From contig NZ_QLKQ01000043.1 in NCBI RefSeq assembly GCF_003349955.1, forward strand, positions 1-63,758: a stretch of DNA of 63,758 nt, given 5' to 3'. Numbering within the stretch: position 1 is the stretch's first letter; each line of letters starts with the position of its first letter. This DNA comes from Azospirillum brasilense. Its GTDB lineage: Bacteria > Pseudomonadota > Alphaproteobacteria > Azospirillales > Azospirillaceae. Shown piece after piece: positions 36,515 to 46,699 of this stretch. Both the position numbers and the translations under genes were made by a program. The notes under the pieces are model-generated. The model was not told where the DNA came from. It saw nothing but the letters and a program-made list of their open reading frames with translations, and did not search any database.

Positions 36515-37159
36515 ATGGAGACGACGCTCTACATTCCACCGCTCGGTCTTGCTGGGCAATTCGGGGCACCGGCCGGTTTCGCGGCGGCGGTGATCTTCGC
36601 CCATGGCACCTCCAGCGGACGGATGAGCCCGCGCAACGCCCGCGTCGCCGCGCGCCTGCGCGAGGCCGGATTCGCCACGCTGCTGATGGACCTGATGACC
36701 GAGGGGGAGAAGGCCGACCCGGCCAACCAGTTCGACGTCCACCGCCAGTCCGAACGCCTGCTGCTGGCCGTCCGCCATCTGCGCGCCGCCACCACGGTGG
36801 AGCGCAAGCCCATCGGCTTCTTCGGCGCCGGGTCGGGGGCGGCGTCGGCGCTGATCGCGGCCGGGCGCGCCGCGGAGCACGATGGAATCGGCGCCGTGGT
36901 CTGCCGCGGCGGGCGCCCCGATCTGGCGGAGGAGTGGCTGAACGCCGTCGCCGCCCCCACCCTGCTGGTGGTGGGCAGCAAGGACGCCCCGGCGCTCGAC
37001 CTCAACAACGACGCCTTCACCCGGCTGCATTGCACCAAGGCGCTGGAGGTCGTGCCGGGGGCCGGCCGCCTGTTCGAGGAGACGGGGAAGCTGGATCAGG
37101 TGGCCGATTCCGCGCGCTCCTGGTTCACCACCCATCTGCTCAAGGCTGCCAACGGCTGA
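36515..37159 (+). CDS. Dienelactone hydrolase-like protein, catalytic residues missing
   Basis: A 214-residue alpha/beta hydrolase-fold protein close to the small hydrolases that sit with phosphoribosyltransferases in many bacteria. The oxyanion segment VIFAHGTSSGRMSPRN and VVGSKD are recognisable. The nucleophile elbow, expected as G-A-S-T-G, reads G-A-G-S-G (104-108), with Gly at the Ser position, and the expected G-A-T-H-L-F-E-E block near the C-terminus reads GAGRLFEE, with Arg for the catalytic His. It is therefore probably inactive as a hydrolase, or acts by other residues. The start has a GGGGGAAAGG site. It is followed 77 bases later by an intact hydrolase. Confidence 0.78.
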   Translation: METTLYIPPLGLAGQFGAPAGFAAAVIFAHGTSSGRMSPRNARVAARLREAGFATLLMDLMTEGEKADPANQFDVHRQSERLLLAVRHLRAATTVERKPIGFFGAGSGAASALIAAGRAAEHDGIGAVVCRGGRPDLAEEWLNAVAAPTLLVVGSKDAPALDLNNDAFTRLHCTKALEVVPGAGRLFEETGKLDQVADSARSWFTTHLLKAANG

Positions 37160-37236
37160 GCGCGGGTCGACAGCGGAAGCGATGCGGGCTACCTCTGGTT
37201 TCCCCACCGCACCGCAGCATCCGGATCGGACCGCCC

Positions 37237-38097
37237 ATGCCCCAGCTCGAAATCCTCAGCCGCCTTCCCGCTGGACCGGCCAAGCCGGTGCCCCTGCTGT
37301 TCGTCCACGGCGCCTTCTGCGGCGGTTGGATCTGGGACGAGCATTTCCTGCCCTGGTTCGCCGAGCAGGGCTGGGAGGCCCACGCCGTGTCCCTGCGCGG
37401 CCATGGCGCCAGCGAGGGGCGGGAGCGGTTGAACAGCTTCGGCATCGCCGACTATGTGGATGATGTTCTGAGCGCGGTGGACGCCTGTTCGGCGCCGCCG
37501 GTGCTGATCGGCCATTCCATGGGCGGCATGGTGGTCCAGCGGGCCTTGATCCGCCGCCGCTTTCCGGGGGCGGTCCTGATGGCCTCCGCCCCGCCGCACG
37601 GCCTGCTGGAGTCCACGATGCGGCTGGCCTGGAGCGATCCCTACGTGTTCCAGCAGATGGGCATGCTGATGACCTTCTCAAACGGCATCGAGGCGGAGGC
37701 GGTGCGCCGCGCCATGTTCTCCGACCGGGTGCCGCTGGAGTTGGCCAAGCGCTACGAGCCGCTGATGCAGGAGGAGTCGCAGCGCGTGCTTCTGGACATC
37801 GGCGGCTGGATTCCCTTCCCGCTGCTGCCGGCCCGCGGCGAGCGCGTGGCCGTTCTGGGCGCGGAGGAGGACCGGCTGATTCCCAGGGACCAGGTCGAGG
37901 CGACCGCCCGCGCCTTCCGGACGGAGCCGGTGTTCTTTCCGGAGATGGGGCACAGCATGATGCTCGAACCCGGCTGGGAATCGGTCGCCCGCCACGTCGC
38001 GGACTGGGTGGAGACGACCGTTCTGGAAAAACCGGCGCCCAAGAAGGCGACCCCGGCAGCGGTCCCGGAGACCGGCACGCGCGCCGCCGCCGACTGA
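37237..38097 (+). CDS. Alpha/beta hydrolase
   Basis: A 286-residue hydrolase. The oxyanion segment LLFVHGAFCGGWIW is followed by the nucleophile elbow GHSMGG (S94), an Asp in LGAEEDRLIP, and His in EMGHSMMLEPGW. The last 30 residues are an Ala/Pro/Lys-rich tail beyond the fold. Esterases, haloperoxidase-like and epoxide-hydrolase-like enzymes share this layout, so the substrate is open. It is probably in one transcript with the inactive paralogous fold upstream. The next gene is convergent, 28 bases away. Confidence 0.9.
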   Translation: MPQLEILSRLPAGPAKPVPLLFVHGAFCGGWIWDEHFLPWFAEQGWEAHAVSLRGHGASEGRERLNSFGIADYVDDVLSAVDACSAPPVLIGHSMGGMVVQRALIRRRFPGAVLMASAPPHGLLESTMRLAWSDPYVFQQMGMLMTFSNGIEAEAVRRAMFSDRVPLELAKRYEPLMQEESQRVLLDIGGWIPFPLLPARGERVAVLGAEEDRLIPRDQVEATARAFRTEPVFFPEMGHSMMLEPGWESVARHVADWVETTVLEKPAPKKATPAAVPETGTRAAAD

Positions 38098-38125
38098 CCG
38101 CCAGGGCGCCCGCCGGCCCCGCCTT

Positions 38126-39811
38126 TCACTGCGTGCGCAGGGTCTTCAGGAAGCCGCCGATCTCGCCGTTCAGGGTTTCCGACTGCTGGGCCAGTTGCCG
38201 GGACGCCTCCAGCACGGCGTAGGCCATCTTCCCGCACTGCCCGGCGGCGGCGGTGACGCCGGAGATGTCGCGCGCCACGTCGCGCGTGACCTCGGCGGCC
38301 TGCTGGACGTTGCGGCTGATCGCCTGGGTCGCCGCCCCCTGCTCCTCCACCGCCGACGCGATGATCGTGGCGATGCCGTTCACCTGCTCGATCACGCGCG
38401 CGACCCCGCCGATCTCGGCCACCGCCTCGCCGGTCGCGGACTGGACGCCGGCGACCTGGGCGGCGATCTCCTCGGTGGCGCGGGCGGTCTGGCTGGCGAG
38501 GCTCTTCACCTCGCCCGCGACCACCGCAAAGCCCTTGCCGGCCTCGCCCGCGCGGGCCGCCTCGATGGTCGCGTTGAGCGCCAGCAGGTTGGTTTGCGCC
38601 GCGATGTCGTTGATCAGGCTGACCACGATGCCGATCCGACCGACCGCCTCGGCCAGCCCGGTCACCTTGCCGGTGGCGCGCTCCGACGCGGTGGCGGCGT
38701 CCCGCGCGATGCGCGAGGCGTCGGCGACCCGGCGGCTGATCTCCCCCACCGAGCCGGACAGCTGCTCCGTCGCCACGGCGACGGTCTGTACGTTGACCGA
38801 GGTCTGCTCCGTCGCCGCCGCCACCGTGCCGGCCAGCCGGTCGGTCTGCCCGGCGGCACGGGTCATCTCCTGGGCTTCGTGCTCCATCGCCTCGGTTTCG
38901 TGCGACACCGCCTTCATCACCTCGCCGACGCTCCGCTCGAACCGTTCGGCAAGGCCGGCGAGGGTGCGGCGCTTGTCCTCCTCCGACCGGCGCAGCGCGG
39001 CGGCCTGATCGGCCTCCAGGCGCTTCTTCTCCGCGGCGTTGCTCAGGAACACGCGGGCGGCGCCGGCCATGGCGCCGATCTCGTCGCGGCGGGTCGCCTC
39101 GGGAAAGGCGACGGAAAGGTCGCCGTCCGCCAGGGCGTGCATGCGGGTGCTGAGGCTGCGGATCGTGGCGCTGAGCCGCACGCCGACCAGCGCGATCAGG
39201 CAGACCGCCGGCACCGCCAGAAGACCGGCCACCACCAGAACCGTCCACAGCGTGCTCAGGAAGGCGCCGCGGATGTCGTCGATGAAGACGCCGGTCCCGA
39301 TGTAGATGCCCCAGGGCTGAAAGATCTTGATGTAGGACAGCTTCGCCGCCGTCTCGTCGCTGTTCGGGGCGACGTTCCAGAAGTAGCCGTAGGTGCCTTC
39401 CCCCGACGCCTTGGCGATGCGCGCCATGTCCATCAGGATCGGCGCGCCCTTGGTGTCCTTGACGCCGGACACGTCCTGCCCCATCAGCTTCGGGCTGGGA
39501 TGGGCGAAGCCGAAGCCGTCCAGAGTGATCGCGAACAGATACTCCTGCCCGCCGTAGCGCATCCCCAGAAGGGACCGCTTGAAGCGGGCCTGCGCCTCCT
39601 CCCGCGTGATCTGACCGGCGGCGGCCTCCGCCTCATAGGTGGCGGCCATGCTGTGGGCGGCTTCCACCATGAAGCGCAGGGATTGGACGCGGTCGGCGTG
39701 CATGCGCTGGTAATTCAGCCAGAGCCCGGCACCGACGATGGCCGCCGACGCGATGCTCGCCAGAGCCACCAATCCCCAAAGCTTCGAGCGGATGGACACA
39801 TTATCGAACAT
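38126..39811 (-). CDS. Methyl-accepting chemotaxis protein with single-Cache sensor
   Basis: A 561-residue chemoreceptor. TM1 (about 10-32), periplasmic sCache_2-type domain (34-183, with [29 protein letters not shown] and [12 protein letters not shown]), TM2 (186-212), HAMP, then the MCP signalling domain whose hairpin tip is [40 protein letters not shown]. sCache_2 domains often bind short carboxylates. I chose the ATG at 39811 because GGGAAGG precedes it; 19 upstream codons are dropped. About 230 AT-rich bases upstream hold its promoter, so it is separate from the signalling block behind it, though in the same direction. Confidence 0.95.
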   Translation of the reverse strand: MFDNVSIRSKLWGLVALASIASAAIVGAGLWLNYQRMHADRVQSLRFMVEAAHSMAATYEAEAAAGQITREEAQARFKRSLLGMRYGGQEYLFAITLDGFGFAHPSPKLMGQDVSGVKDTKGAPILMDMARIAKASGEGTYGYFWNVAPNSDETAAKLSYIKIFQPWGIYIGTGVFIDDIRGAFLSTLWTVLVVAGLLAVPAVCLIALVGVRLSATIRSLSTRMHALADGDLSVAFPEATRRDEIGAMAGAARVFLSNAAEKKRLEADQAAALRRSEEDKRRTLAGLAERFERSVGEVMKAVSHETEAMEHEAQEMTRAAGQTDRLAGTVAAATEQTSVNVQTVAVATEQLSGSVGEISRRVADASRIARDAATASERATGKVTGLAEAVGRIGIVVSLINDIAAQTNLLALNATIEAARAGEAGKGFAVVAGEVKSLASQTARATEEIAAQVAGVQSATGEAVAEIGGVARVIEQVNGIATIIASAVEEQGAATQAISRNVQQAAEVTRDVARDISGVTAAAGQCGKMAYAVLEASRQLAQQSETLNGEIGGFLKTLRTQ

Positions 39812-40044
39812 GACAACCTTCCCGACAAATCCGCGCCGATGGGCGGTGGCACGCGTGAGCGTTTCCATGCCGGAATGCTATCGAAGCAATCCTAACTCAT
39901 TTGTTAATAGTTTTATTTAATTTCGTTCAAAGAAATTCGAACAACTTCAGAGCAACCATCGAGATTGTTTTGGTGTCGCATCCCGAAAATAGATAACTCA
40001 AAGGAGACACAAAAGAATGCCGCAACCAGCTTTGGTTGCTCCGC

Positions 40045-41934
40045 TCACGCGCCGGGGGCCGATTTCTGCGTCAGGACGAGAAAAACCTTTTCCTCGAGCT
40101 GCTCCGGGGTGAAGGGCTTGGCGATGTAGGCGCTGACGTTGTGGGCCAGCGCCCGCTCCACCGCCTTCAGGGTGGCGAGCGCCGTCACCATCAGGAAGGG
40201 CAGATCGCGCCGCACCTCGCGCACCCGGCGCAGCACGTCCAGGCCGCTGGCCTTCGGCATCATCCAGTCGCAGACGATCAGGTCGTACGCCCCGTCCCCG
40301 GCCAGCCGGAGCAGCGCCTCCTGGCCGTCCGACGCCGTGTCGATGTGGCCGATGCCGAGGTCGCGCAGCACCGACTCGACAAAGTGCCGCGGCCCGTCCT
40401 CGTCGTCGACGACCAGAACGCGGATGGCACCGAGGTCGATGAAGGGCACGCCGATCACCCCCAGCGCCCCGCGCATCCAGGAGGCGCGGGCCGAGCGCTC
40501 CTTGCCGCCCGTGGCGCCCAGCAGGAAGGAGCGCACGAAGCGCGGCCGGTGCACCTGCCGGTACAGCGCCTTGGCGACCGCCGCCCGGCTCTTGCCGCGG
40601 CAGAAGGCGCCGTCGCCGGCCAGCCGCACCATCTCCAGCACCGTGTCGGGGTTCGGCTCGTCCTTGCCCTGAAGGGGGCTCAGCAGGCGCTGGGTGCGGA
40701 TGAAGGCGTTCTGGATCTCGTCGATCTGCCCGGCCATATGGTCGCGGGCGTCCTCCGCGAAGGCGCTGTCGAGCACGAGCTTCTGGACCTCCGACAGCCC
40801 CTTCAGCTTCTCGGTCTTCTCCTTCCAGCAGTCGAGCAGGCGCCCGGCGAAATCCCGCCCGTCGAAGAACTGGGTCAGATAGCCGTTCACCGCCCGCTCG
40901 GCGCTGGGCGACAGCGGCATCCTCTGCAGGACGAACAGGATGCGGAGCTTCTGCATCAGCGTCCGCCCCTTGGTGATCTCGGGAAGCGTGTCCTCGTTGA
41001 CGAGCAGAGCGCTGCGCCGCTGGAGCGCCGCCTCCGTCCGGGCTCCGCCGAAATAGCCCTCCCCCGTGCGCAGCCGCTGCGACACCTGGCTCAGCGCCAT
41101 GATCTCCCGCTGCACCGCCTCCACGCCGAACAGGTCGCCGGCGCTGGTGATGGTGAAGCGGTCGGGCTTCGACAGTTCGCGGCGCAGCGCGACGATCAGG
41201 CTGTCGCTCAGCACCGGCATGGCCGTGCGGCGCACCAGGGTCTCCAGCCCCCGGAAGACCGGCGGCGCCTCGTCCGACAGCGGCTTGTCCCCGGCGATCA
41301 GCGTCACGATCATGTCCACCCGGTCCACGAAGAGCGCGTCCAGGGAGCAGGAGGCGGTGCCGGTGTCGCTGCGCAGGATCTCGCCGAGCAGCCGGTCGAG
41401 CGGCGCCAGCGCGTCGGCGTCCTCCAGCCCGTCCGCCAGCTCCAGCAGGAGCCGCGCCTTCTCGGCGAAGCTGCGGCCCTGGTACAGGTGCGTGGTCAGC
41501 GCCGCATCGACCATGAAGCGCCCGGTGAAGGCGTCGCGGGCGGCGATCAGCCGCTCCGCCGTCGCGGCGTAGGTGGCCGGCGTCAGGTCCGGCGGCTGGG
41601 CGTCCTTCAGCCTCTCGCGGGTCACCCGGGCGACCTCGTTGACCAGGGCGGTCAGCGCGCCCTTGCGGTCCATCGCCCGTTCCGCCTGCTGCAGGATGGC
41701 GACGAAGGTCGGGATGTTGGACAGGCTCTGCTGGTGGCGGGGGGAATGCAGAAGCTCGGTCGGAGTCAGCGCGTTCTCGTCGAAATAGCGCTGGCAGTGC
41801 CGGCCGATGCTGTCGCGGCCCTGCGGGGTGTAGAAGTCCTCCGGGGTCCGGCAGACGGCGGTGTCGCCTCCGCCATCCGTGTCCAGGTCACGGCCGCTGT
41901 CCCGGCCGTCCGCGATGCTCTGGTCCGATGCCAT
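40045..41934 (-). CDS. Response-regulator-like protein with large unknown N-terminal domain (copy B)
   Basis: A 629-residue protein. Residues 1-500 are helical and unlike any domain I know. They contain TPTELLH (57-63) and DEIQNAFIRTQ (405-415), both shared with copy A at 44719-46686. Residues 503-625 are a receiver: acidic D510/D511, phospho-acceptor D556 in CDWMMP, T584 and K606 in IAKPF. No DNA-binding, GGDEF, EAL or HPt domain is seen. The receiver is C-terminal, opposite to most response regulators. It follows the hybrid kinase at 41949 by 14 bases, so that kinase is its likely partner. Confidence 0.9.
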   Translation of the reverse strand: MASDQSIADGRDSGRDLDTDGGGDTAVCRTPEDFYTPQGRDSIGRHCQRYFDENALTPTELLHSPRHQQSLSNIPTFVAILQQAERAMDRKGALTALVNEVARVTRERLKDAQPPDLTPATYAATAERLIAARDAFTGRFMVDAALTTHLYQGRSFAEKARLLLELADGLEDADALAPLDRLLGEILRSDTGTASCSLDALFVDRVDMIVTLIAGDKPLSDEAPPVFRGLETLVRRTAMPVLSDSLIVALRRELSKPDRFTITSAGDLFGVEAVQREIMALSQVSQRLRTGEGYFGGARTEAALQRRSALLVNEDTLPEITKGRTLMQKLRILFVLQRMPLSPSAERAVNGYLTQFFDGRDFAGRLLDCWKEKTEKLKGLSEVQKLVLDSAFAEDARDHMAGQIDEIQNAFIRTQRLLSPLQGKDEPNPDTVLEMVRLAGDGAFCRGKSRAAVAKALYRQVHRPRFVRSFLLGATGGKERSARASWMRGALGVIGVPFIDLGAIRVLVVDDEDGPRHFVESVLRDLGIGHIDTASDGQEALLRLAGDGAYDLIVCDWMMPKASGLDVLRRVREVRRDLPFLMVTALATLKAVERALAHNVSAYIAKPFTPEQLEEKVFLVLTQKSAPGA

Positions 41935-41948
41935 GCCCTAACCCCGTC

Positions 41949-44594
41949 TCATTCGGCCAGCAATTCCCGCACCGCCTCGATCAGGCGGTCCGGGGCCACT
42001 GGCTTCATGACGATGCGGCGGCCCGGCTGTGCCGTCATGTCCGCCGCCGTCTCGTGGGACGCATAGCCGGTCAGGAAGAGGATGCGCAGCTCCGGGTTGC
42101 GCTCCGCCAGGGCGCGGCTCAGCTCCAGCCCGTTCATGCGGGGCATGGACATGTCGGACACCACGGCGTCGAACAGCCCGCCGCATTCGTCCCAGCGCTC
42201 CAGCGCGTCCAGCCCGTCCACCGCCTCCGTCACCGTGCAGCCGGCCTCCTCCAACGCCAGACGGACATAGGTGCGCACGGAGTCCTCGTCGTCCACCAGC
42301 AGGATCGCGGCCCCCTCGTCCTCGCCCAGCCCCAGCCCGTCCACCGGCGAACCGGCCTGGACGGGAGCGGGAACGGCGGGCAGATGGATGGAGAAGACGC
42401 TGCCCCGGCCGTCCGGCCCGGCCTCCATCTCGACCGTCCCTCCGGCCTGCCGGGCGGTGCCGTAGACCATCCACAGGCCGAGGCCGGTGCCCTTGCCCGG
42501 CTCCTTGGTGGTGAAGAAGGGCTCCCAGATGCGGTCGCGCACCGCCTCCGGCACGCCGCAGCCCTCGTCGATGACGCGGATCACGGCGTAGCGGCCGTGC
42601 GCCAGCGCGCCATGGCGCTCGAAGAAGGCGCCGTCCGGAAGGGCGCTGTCCAGAGCGATGGTCAGCCGCCCGCCGTCCGGCATGGCGTCGCGCGCGTTGA
42701 GGGCGAGGTTCAGGAGGGCCTGGTTCAGCATCACCGGGTTCGCGACGGCGTGGGCGTCCCCGTCGCCGATGCGGATGTCCAGATCGATTCCGGCGCTCAT
42801 CAGCGGCTTCAGGAAGACCTTCAGATCGCGCACCAACGGCGCCAGCGCCACCACCTCCGTCTCGTCCGACGGGCGGCGGCGGGAGAAGTCGAGAAGCTGG
42901 GCGGTCAGCGCGGCGGCCCGGTCGGACGCCTTGGCGATCTCCCGCACGCAGGTGGTGACGCGCCCCGGATCGTCCGGCGCCCGCTCGGCCAGCCGGGCGA
43001 AGCCGCCGATGGCGGTCAGCATGTTGTTGAACTCGTGGGCGATGCCGCCGGCCATGCGACCGACCGCCTCCATCTTCTGCGACTTCTGAAGCTCCGCCTC
43101 GGCGCGGCGGCGCTCGGTCACGTCGTTCAGCACCAGGAGAACCGCCGCCTCCCGCTGGTAGACCGCGGGAAAGGCGCCGATCTCCACGTGGCGCTGCTCA
43201 CCCGACGGGCGGGCGATCGCGCATTCCACCCGCTGGTGGTCGCCCTCGGCGCCCAGCCCCAGCCGCGTCGTCACCGTCTCCGCCTCGACGATGAAGCGGT
43301 TGAGGTTCAGCCCCTCCAGCCCGCCGCTGCCGTCCACCCCGAGGATGGACGCCGCCGCGGCGTTGCCGAAGCGGATGGCCCGGCGGTCCCAGAGGACGAT
43401 GCCGTAGGGCGCCAGCTCGACCAGCTGGCGGTAGCGCTTCTCGCTCTCGCTGAGCGCGCTGACGGTGGCCTCCAGCCGCTCCGTCTGACCGGCGAGCTGC
43501 TCCTCGCGCCGCTTCAGCTCGGTGATGTCCATCAGGATCTTCACGATGCCGCCGGAGCCGGTAGCGTGCTCGCTGATGCGGTACCAGCGCCCGTCGGACA
43601 GGCGGCCGTCCACCGGATCGGTGTGCAGCAGATGGCGCTTCATCCGCTCGGCGATCCAGTCGGCCATCTCGCGGTCGTCGCCCTCATACCCGCCGCGCTC
43701 GGCGCCGGCGCGCAGGATGTCCTCGAAGGCGGTGCCGGGCACCAGCACGTCGGCCAGATTCGGGTAGGCGCTGCGGTAACGCTCGTTGCAGAAGATCAGC
43801 CGGTCGTCCGGGCTGAACAGCACGAAGCCCTCGGAGATGCTAGACAGCGCGTCGTGCACCACCGACTGCATGAAGCGCGCCTCGACCAGGGCCAGCGTCT
43901 CGGCGGTCGTCTCGATGCCAGTGCCGCGGTAGCCGGCGAACCGCCCGTCCGCGTCGGTGAAGGGCTGGGCGCTGATGCGGAAGACACGGGTGTCGCCCGC
44001 CCCGTCGCGCAGCGTGACCTCCAGGTCGCGGAAGGCCCGCCCGGCCTCGATGTCGGCCAGATGATCCAGCCAGGTGTCGGTATCCTCGACCAGCGCGCCG
44101 AGGTCGAGCAGCGAATCGCCGAACACCGGCGCCGGATCACCGCCGAGAAGCTCCGGCAGCCGTTCGGACACGTAGGTGTAGCGGTGGTCGGGGGCGCTTT
44201 CCCAGAACCAGTCGGACGCCGCCTCGGCGAAATCGCGGAAGCGCTGGCGGCTGCCGGCCAATTCCTCGTTGGCGGCGCGCAGCAGGCGGGCGGAGCGGTC
44301 CAGGGCGGCCGCCGCGGCGCGGGCGCGGCGCACCGACAGCACGGCCAGCGCCGCCATCGCCAGCGTCATCACGCCGAGCGGCAGCATCAGCCGGTCGCGC
44401 CCCTCCTCCGGCATCATCACGGCCAGCAGGCCGGCGGCGCCGAGCATGAGGAACAGCAGGTCGGTCAGCCCGCCCAACCCGCGGCGCGCCGCCGCGTCCC
44501 CGCCCGGCCGGGCGGCACGGACGTCGAGGTCGGTGTCGGTGGGGGGCAGCCCGCCCCGGCCGGAAAGATCCACGGAGCCCCGCTCCATCGTCAT
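41949..44594 (-). CDS. Membrane hybrid PAS histidine kinase (copy B)
   Basis: An 881-residue hybrid kinase. Two hydrophobic segments (about 44-61 and 70-88) form a hairpin anchor, then PAS (118-235), a PAS_7-type domain (245-360, [32 protein letters not shown]), PAS (383-498), HisKA with H520 in [18 protein letters not shown], HATPase with [17 protein letters not shown], and a receiver (763-880) with D814 in VSDMSMP and K864. From about residue 245 on it parallels kinase copy A; the membrane hairpin and first PAS are extra. I took the ATG at 44594, six codons inside the open frame. It is the first gene of the B pair, 124 bases after copy A. Confidence 0.93.
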   Translation of the reverse strand: MTMERGSVDLSGRGGLPPTDTDLDVRAARPGGDAAARRGLGGLTDLLFLMLGAAGLLAVMMPEEGRDRLMLPLGVMTLAMAALAVLSVRRARAAAAALDRSARLLRAANEELAGSRQRFRDFAEAASDWFWESAPDHRYTYVSERLPELLGGDPAPVFGDSLLDLGALVEDTDTWLDHLADIEAGRAFRDLEVTLRDGAGDTRVFRISAQPFTDADGRFAGYRGTGIETTAETLALVEARFMQSVVHDALSSISEGFVLFSPDDRLIFCNERYRSAYPNLADVLVPGTAFEDILRAGAERGGYEGDDREMADWIAERMKRHLLHTDPVDGRLSDGRWYRISEHATGSGGIVKILMDITELKRREEQLAGQTERLEATVSALSESEKRYRQLVELAPYGIVLWDRRAIRFGNAAAASILGVDGSGGLEGLNLNRFIVEAETVTTRLGLGAEGDHQRVECAIARPSGEQRHVEIGAFPAVYQREAAVLLVLNDVTERRRAEAELQKSQKMEAVGRMAGGIAHEFNNMLTAIGGFARLAERAPDDPGRVTTCVREIAKASDRAAALTAQLLDFSRRRPSDETEVVALAPLVRDLKVFLKPLMSAGIDLDIRIGDGDAHAVANPVMLNQALLNLALNARDAMPDGGRLTIALDSALPDGAFFERHGALAHGRYAVIRVIDEGCGVPEAVRDRIWEPFFTTKEPGKGTGLGLWMVYGTARQAGGTVEMEAGPDGRGSVFSIHLPAVPAPVQAGSPVDGLGLGEDEGAAILLVDDEDSVRTYVRLALEEAGCTVTEAVDGLDALERWDECGGLFDAVVSDMSMPRMNGLELSRALAERNPELRILFLTGYASHETAADMTAQPGRRIVMKPVAPDRLIEAVRELLAE

Positions 44595-44718
44595 GGGTGT
44601 ACCGCCGCGCAAGGCGCGATCTGCATAGACCCGTAATAGGAGGGGAGCCGTTAACAGCCGGTTTCGCTGTTCGCCTTCGTACGAACGGATTCTACCGTGA
44701 GCATACGATTTCCACCGC

Positions 44719-46686
44719 TCAGCGCCGGTTCACCAGAACCAGGATCTTCTCCTCGAGCTGTTCGGGAGAAAAGGGTTTGGCGATGTAGGCGGTGACGTCG
44801 TGGGCCATGGCCTCTTCGACCGCGATGATGGTGGCGAGCGCGGTGACCATCAGGAAGGGCATGTCGGGACGCACCGCACGGACCAGCTTCAGGAACTCCA
44901 GCCCCGACAGGCGCGGCATCTTCCAGTCGCAGACGATGAGGTCGAAGGCGCCCTGCCGCTCCTCGAACAGGGTCAGCGCCTCGCGCCCGTCCTGGGCGAT
45001 GGTCAGCTCGGTGATGCCGAGGTCGCGCAGGATCATCTCGACGTAGCCGCGTGCGGCCGGCTCATCGTCGGCCAGCAGGACGCGCAGCGTGTTCATGGCG
45101 CGCATCGGCAGGCCGGCGTCGGCCAGCGTGGCGAAGAACTGGGCGAAGCGCTCGGCCCGCTGCTCCGTCGCGTCCTTGCAGCGGGCGAGATAGCCGCGCA
45201 GGAAGGCGGTGGAGCGGACATGGTGCCCGACCAGCTCGCGCGCCGCCGCCACGCACTTCCCCTCGGTGAAGGCGCCCTCCGCGAGCAGGCTGGCGAACTC
45301 CATGACCTCGTCGACGTGGGGCGGGCGGTCCTTGGCGATGCGGGCGAAGACCTTGTTGGTGCGCAGAAACGTGTTCTGGATCTCGTCCAGCATGCGAACG
45401 TAGCGTTCGCGCAGGCCGTCCGGCAGGGTGGAACGCGCCACGCGCCGTTGCAGGTCGGCCAGAGCCTTGATGCGGGCGCGCGGCGTGCGGGCCGTCTCGA
45501 ACAGGCGCTGGGTGAAGTCGCGGGCCTCGAGATGCCGGCGCAGGTGGGCGACGATCATGCGCCGGCTGCGCTCCCCCGACACCGCCCCCTCGAAGGACAG
45601 GAGATCGACGATGCGGGCGTAGTGGCTCTTGGCGTGCAGCACCGCCTCCAGCCGCGCGCCGGACAGCAGCAGCGCCACCCGCCGGTCGATCAGCCGGGTC
45701 GTGCGCTCGCCGCCGATCACCCCGCCCTTCACCGTCAGGCGCGCGGCGAGGAGGCTGATCGCCGACAGCTCGTCCAGCACCGCCGCCACGCTGTTCGGCT
45801 CCGCCTTGGTGCCGGACAGCGGCGCGTCGCCGAGCAGGGCGTGGTGAACCCCGGCCTCCAGCCCCAGCCGGGCGGCGCGCGCCTGATGGCGGGCGACGAA
45901 GGCGGACAGGCGGTGCAGCACCGCCGGGGCGTCGGGGTGCGACGGCGCCTCGCCCCGCCAGACCATCGCCATGGCGTCGAGCATGCCGCGCAGCCCGTCG
46001 GCCCAGCCGAACAGCGCCTCGACCACCAGCCCGTTGGCGAGCATCTCCCCGACGATCTGGTCGAGGATGGCGATGCCCTCGCCAGACAGCCCATCACCGG
46101 ACAGCCCGTCCCCGTCGAGCGACAGGATGCGCACCAGCCGAAGTTCGTGGTTGCGCCCCTCCCCCACCCAGGCGGACAGCCAGCAATCGATGGTGTGGCG
46201 TCCGGCGAATCCCGGCGTCCGCGCCATGGTCTGGGCCACGGTGGCGGCAAACTGCTTGGCGTCGATGGACAGGGAGGTGCCGCTGTGGGCGCGCCGGGCG
46301 GTGACGGCCAGAACCTCCTGTTCCAGCCGCTTCAGCTCCTCCAGCCGCATGGCGGGGGAACGGCGTCCGGGGCGGGACTGCCGCTGGGCCACCCGCTCCA
46401 GCACCTGGACGCGGCGCGGCCAGTCGAGGAAGGAGCGTTGCGGTTCCACCTTGTGCAGGAATTCGGTGGGGGTGATGCCGCGCGCCTCCAGGAATTCGGC
46501 CAGCTCCTCCGCGATCAGGAATCGCGCGGCGGGGGTGAAGACCTCCTCGACCCGGACGCAGACGGCGGACTCCGCCGACTCCTCCGGCGCATCGCCGCTC
46601 AGCTCGCCAAGGAGCGCGTCGACGTCGTAGGCGCCGATGGGAATGCCGTCGGTCGACAGGGTGGCGGACGGGGGAACGGCGTTCAT
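44719..46686 (-). CDS. Response-regulator-like protein with large unknown N-terminal domain (copy A)
   Basis: A 655-residue paralog of the product of 40045-41934. Shared N-terminal phrases: TPTEFLH (72-78), a region ending EARDFTQRLFE, and DEIQNTFLRTN (434-444) followed by an EGAFTEGKCVAAA segment. The receiver (534-652) has D540/D541, phospho-acceptor D587 in CDWKMPRLSGLEFL, T615 and K637; its second half is nearly identical to copy B (VTALAT, AYIAKPF, PEQLEEK). A small tandem repeat DGLSGDGLSGEG (192-204) lies in a loop. The gene starts 13 bases after kinase copy A, mirroring the B pair. Confidence 0.9.
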   Translation of the reverse strand: MNAVPPSATLSTDGIPIGAYDVDALLGELSGDAPEESAESAVCVRVEEVFTPAARFLIAEELAEFLEARGITPTEFLHKVEPQRSFLDWPRRVQVLERVAQRQSRPGRRSPAMRLEELKRLEQEVLAVTARRAHSGTSLSIDAKQFAATVAQTMARTPGFAGRHTIDCWLSAWVGEGRNHELRLVRILSLDGDGLSGDGLSGEGIAILDQIVGEMLANGLVVEALFGWADGLRGMLDAMAMVWRGEAPSHPDAPAVLHRLSAFVARHQARAARLGLEAGVHHALLGDAPLSGTKAEPNSVAAVLDELSAISLLAARLTVKGGVIGGERTTRLIDRRVALLLSGARLEAVLHAKSHYARIVDLLSFEGAVSGERSRRMIVAHLRRHLEARDFTQRLFETARTPRARIKALADLQRRVARSTLPDGLRERYVRMLDEIQNTFLRTNKVFARIAKDRPPHVDEVMEFASLLAEGAFTEGKCVAAARELVGHHVRSTAFLRGYLARCKDATEQRAERFAQFFATLADAGLPMRAMNTLRVLLADDEPAARGYVEMILRDLGITELTIAQDGREALTLFEERQGAFDLIVCDWKMPRLSGLEFLKLVRAVRPDMPFLMVTALATIIAVEEAMAHDVTAYIAKPFSPEQLEEKILVLVNRR

Positions 46687-46699
46687 CGATGCCCCGCCA

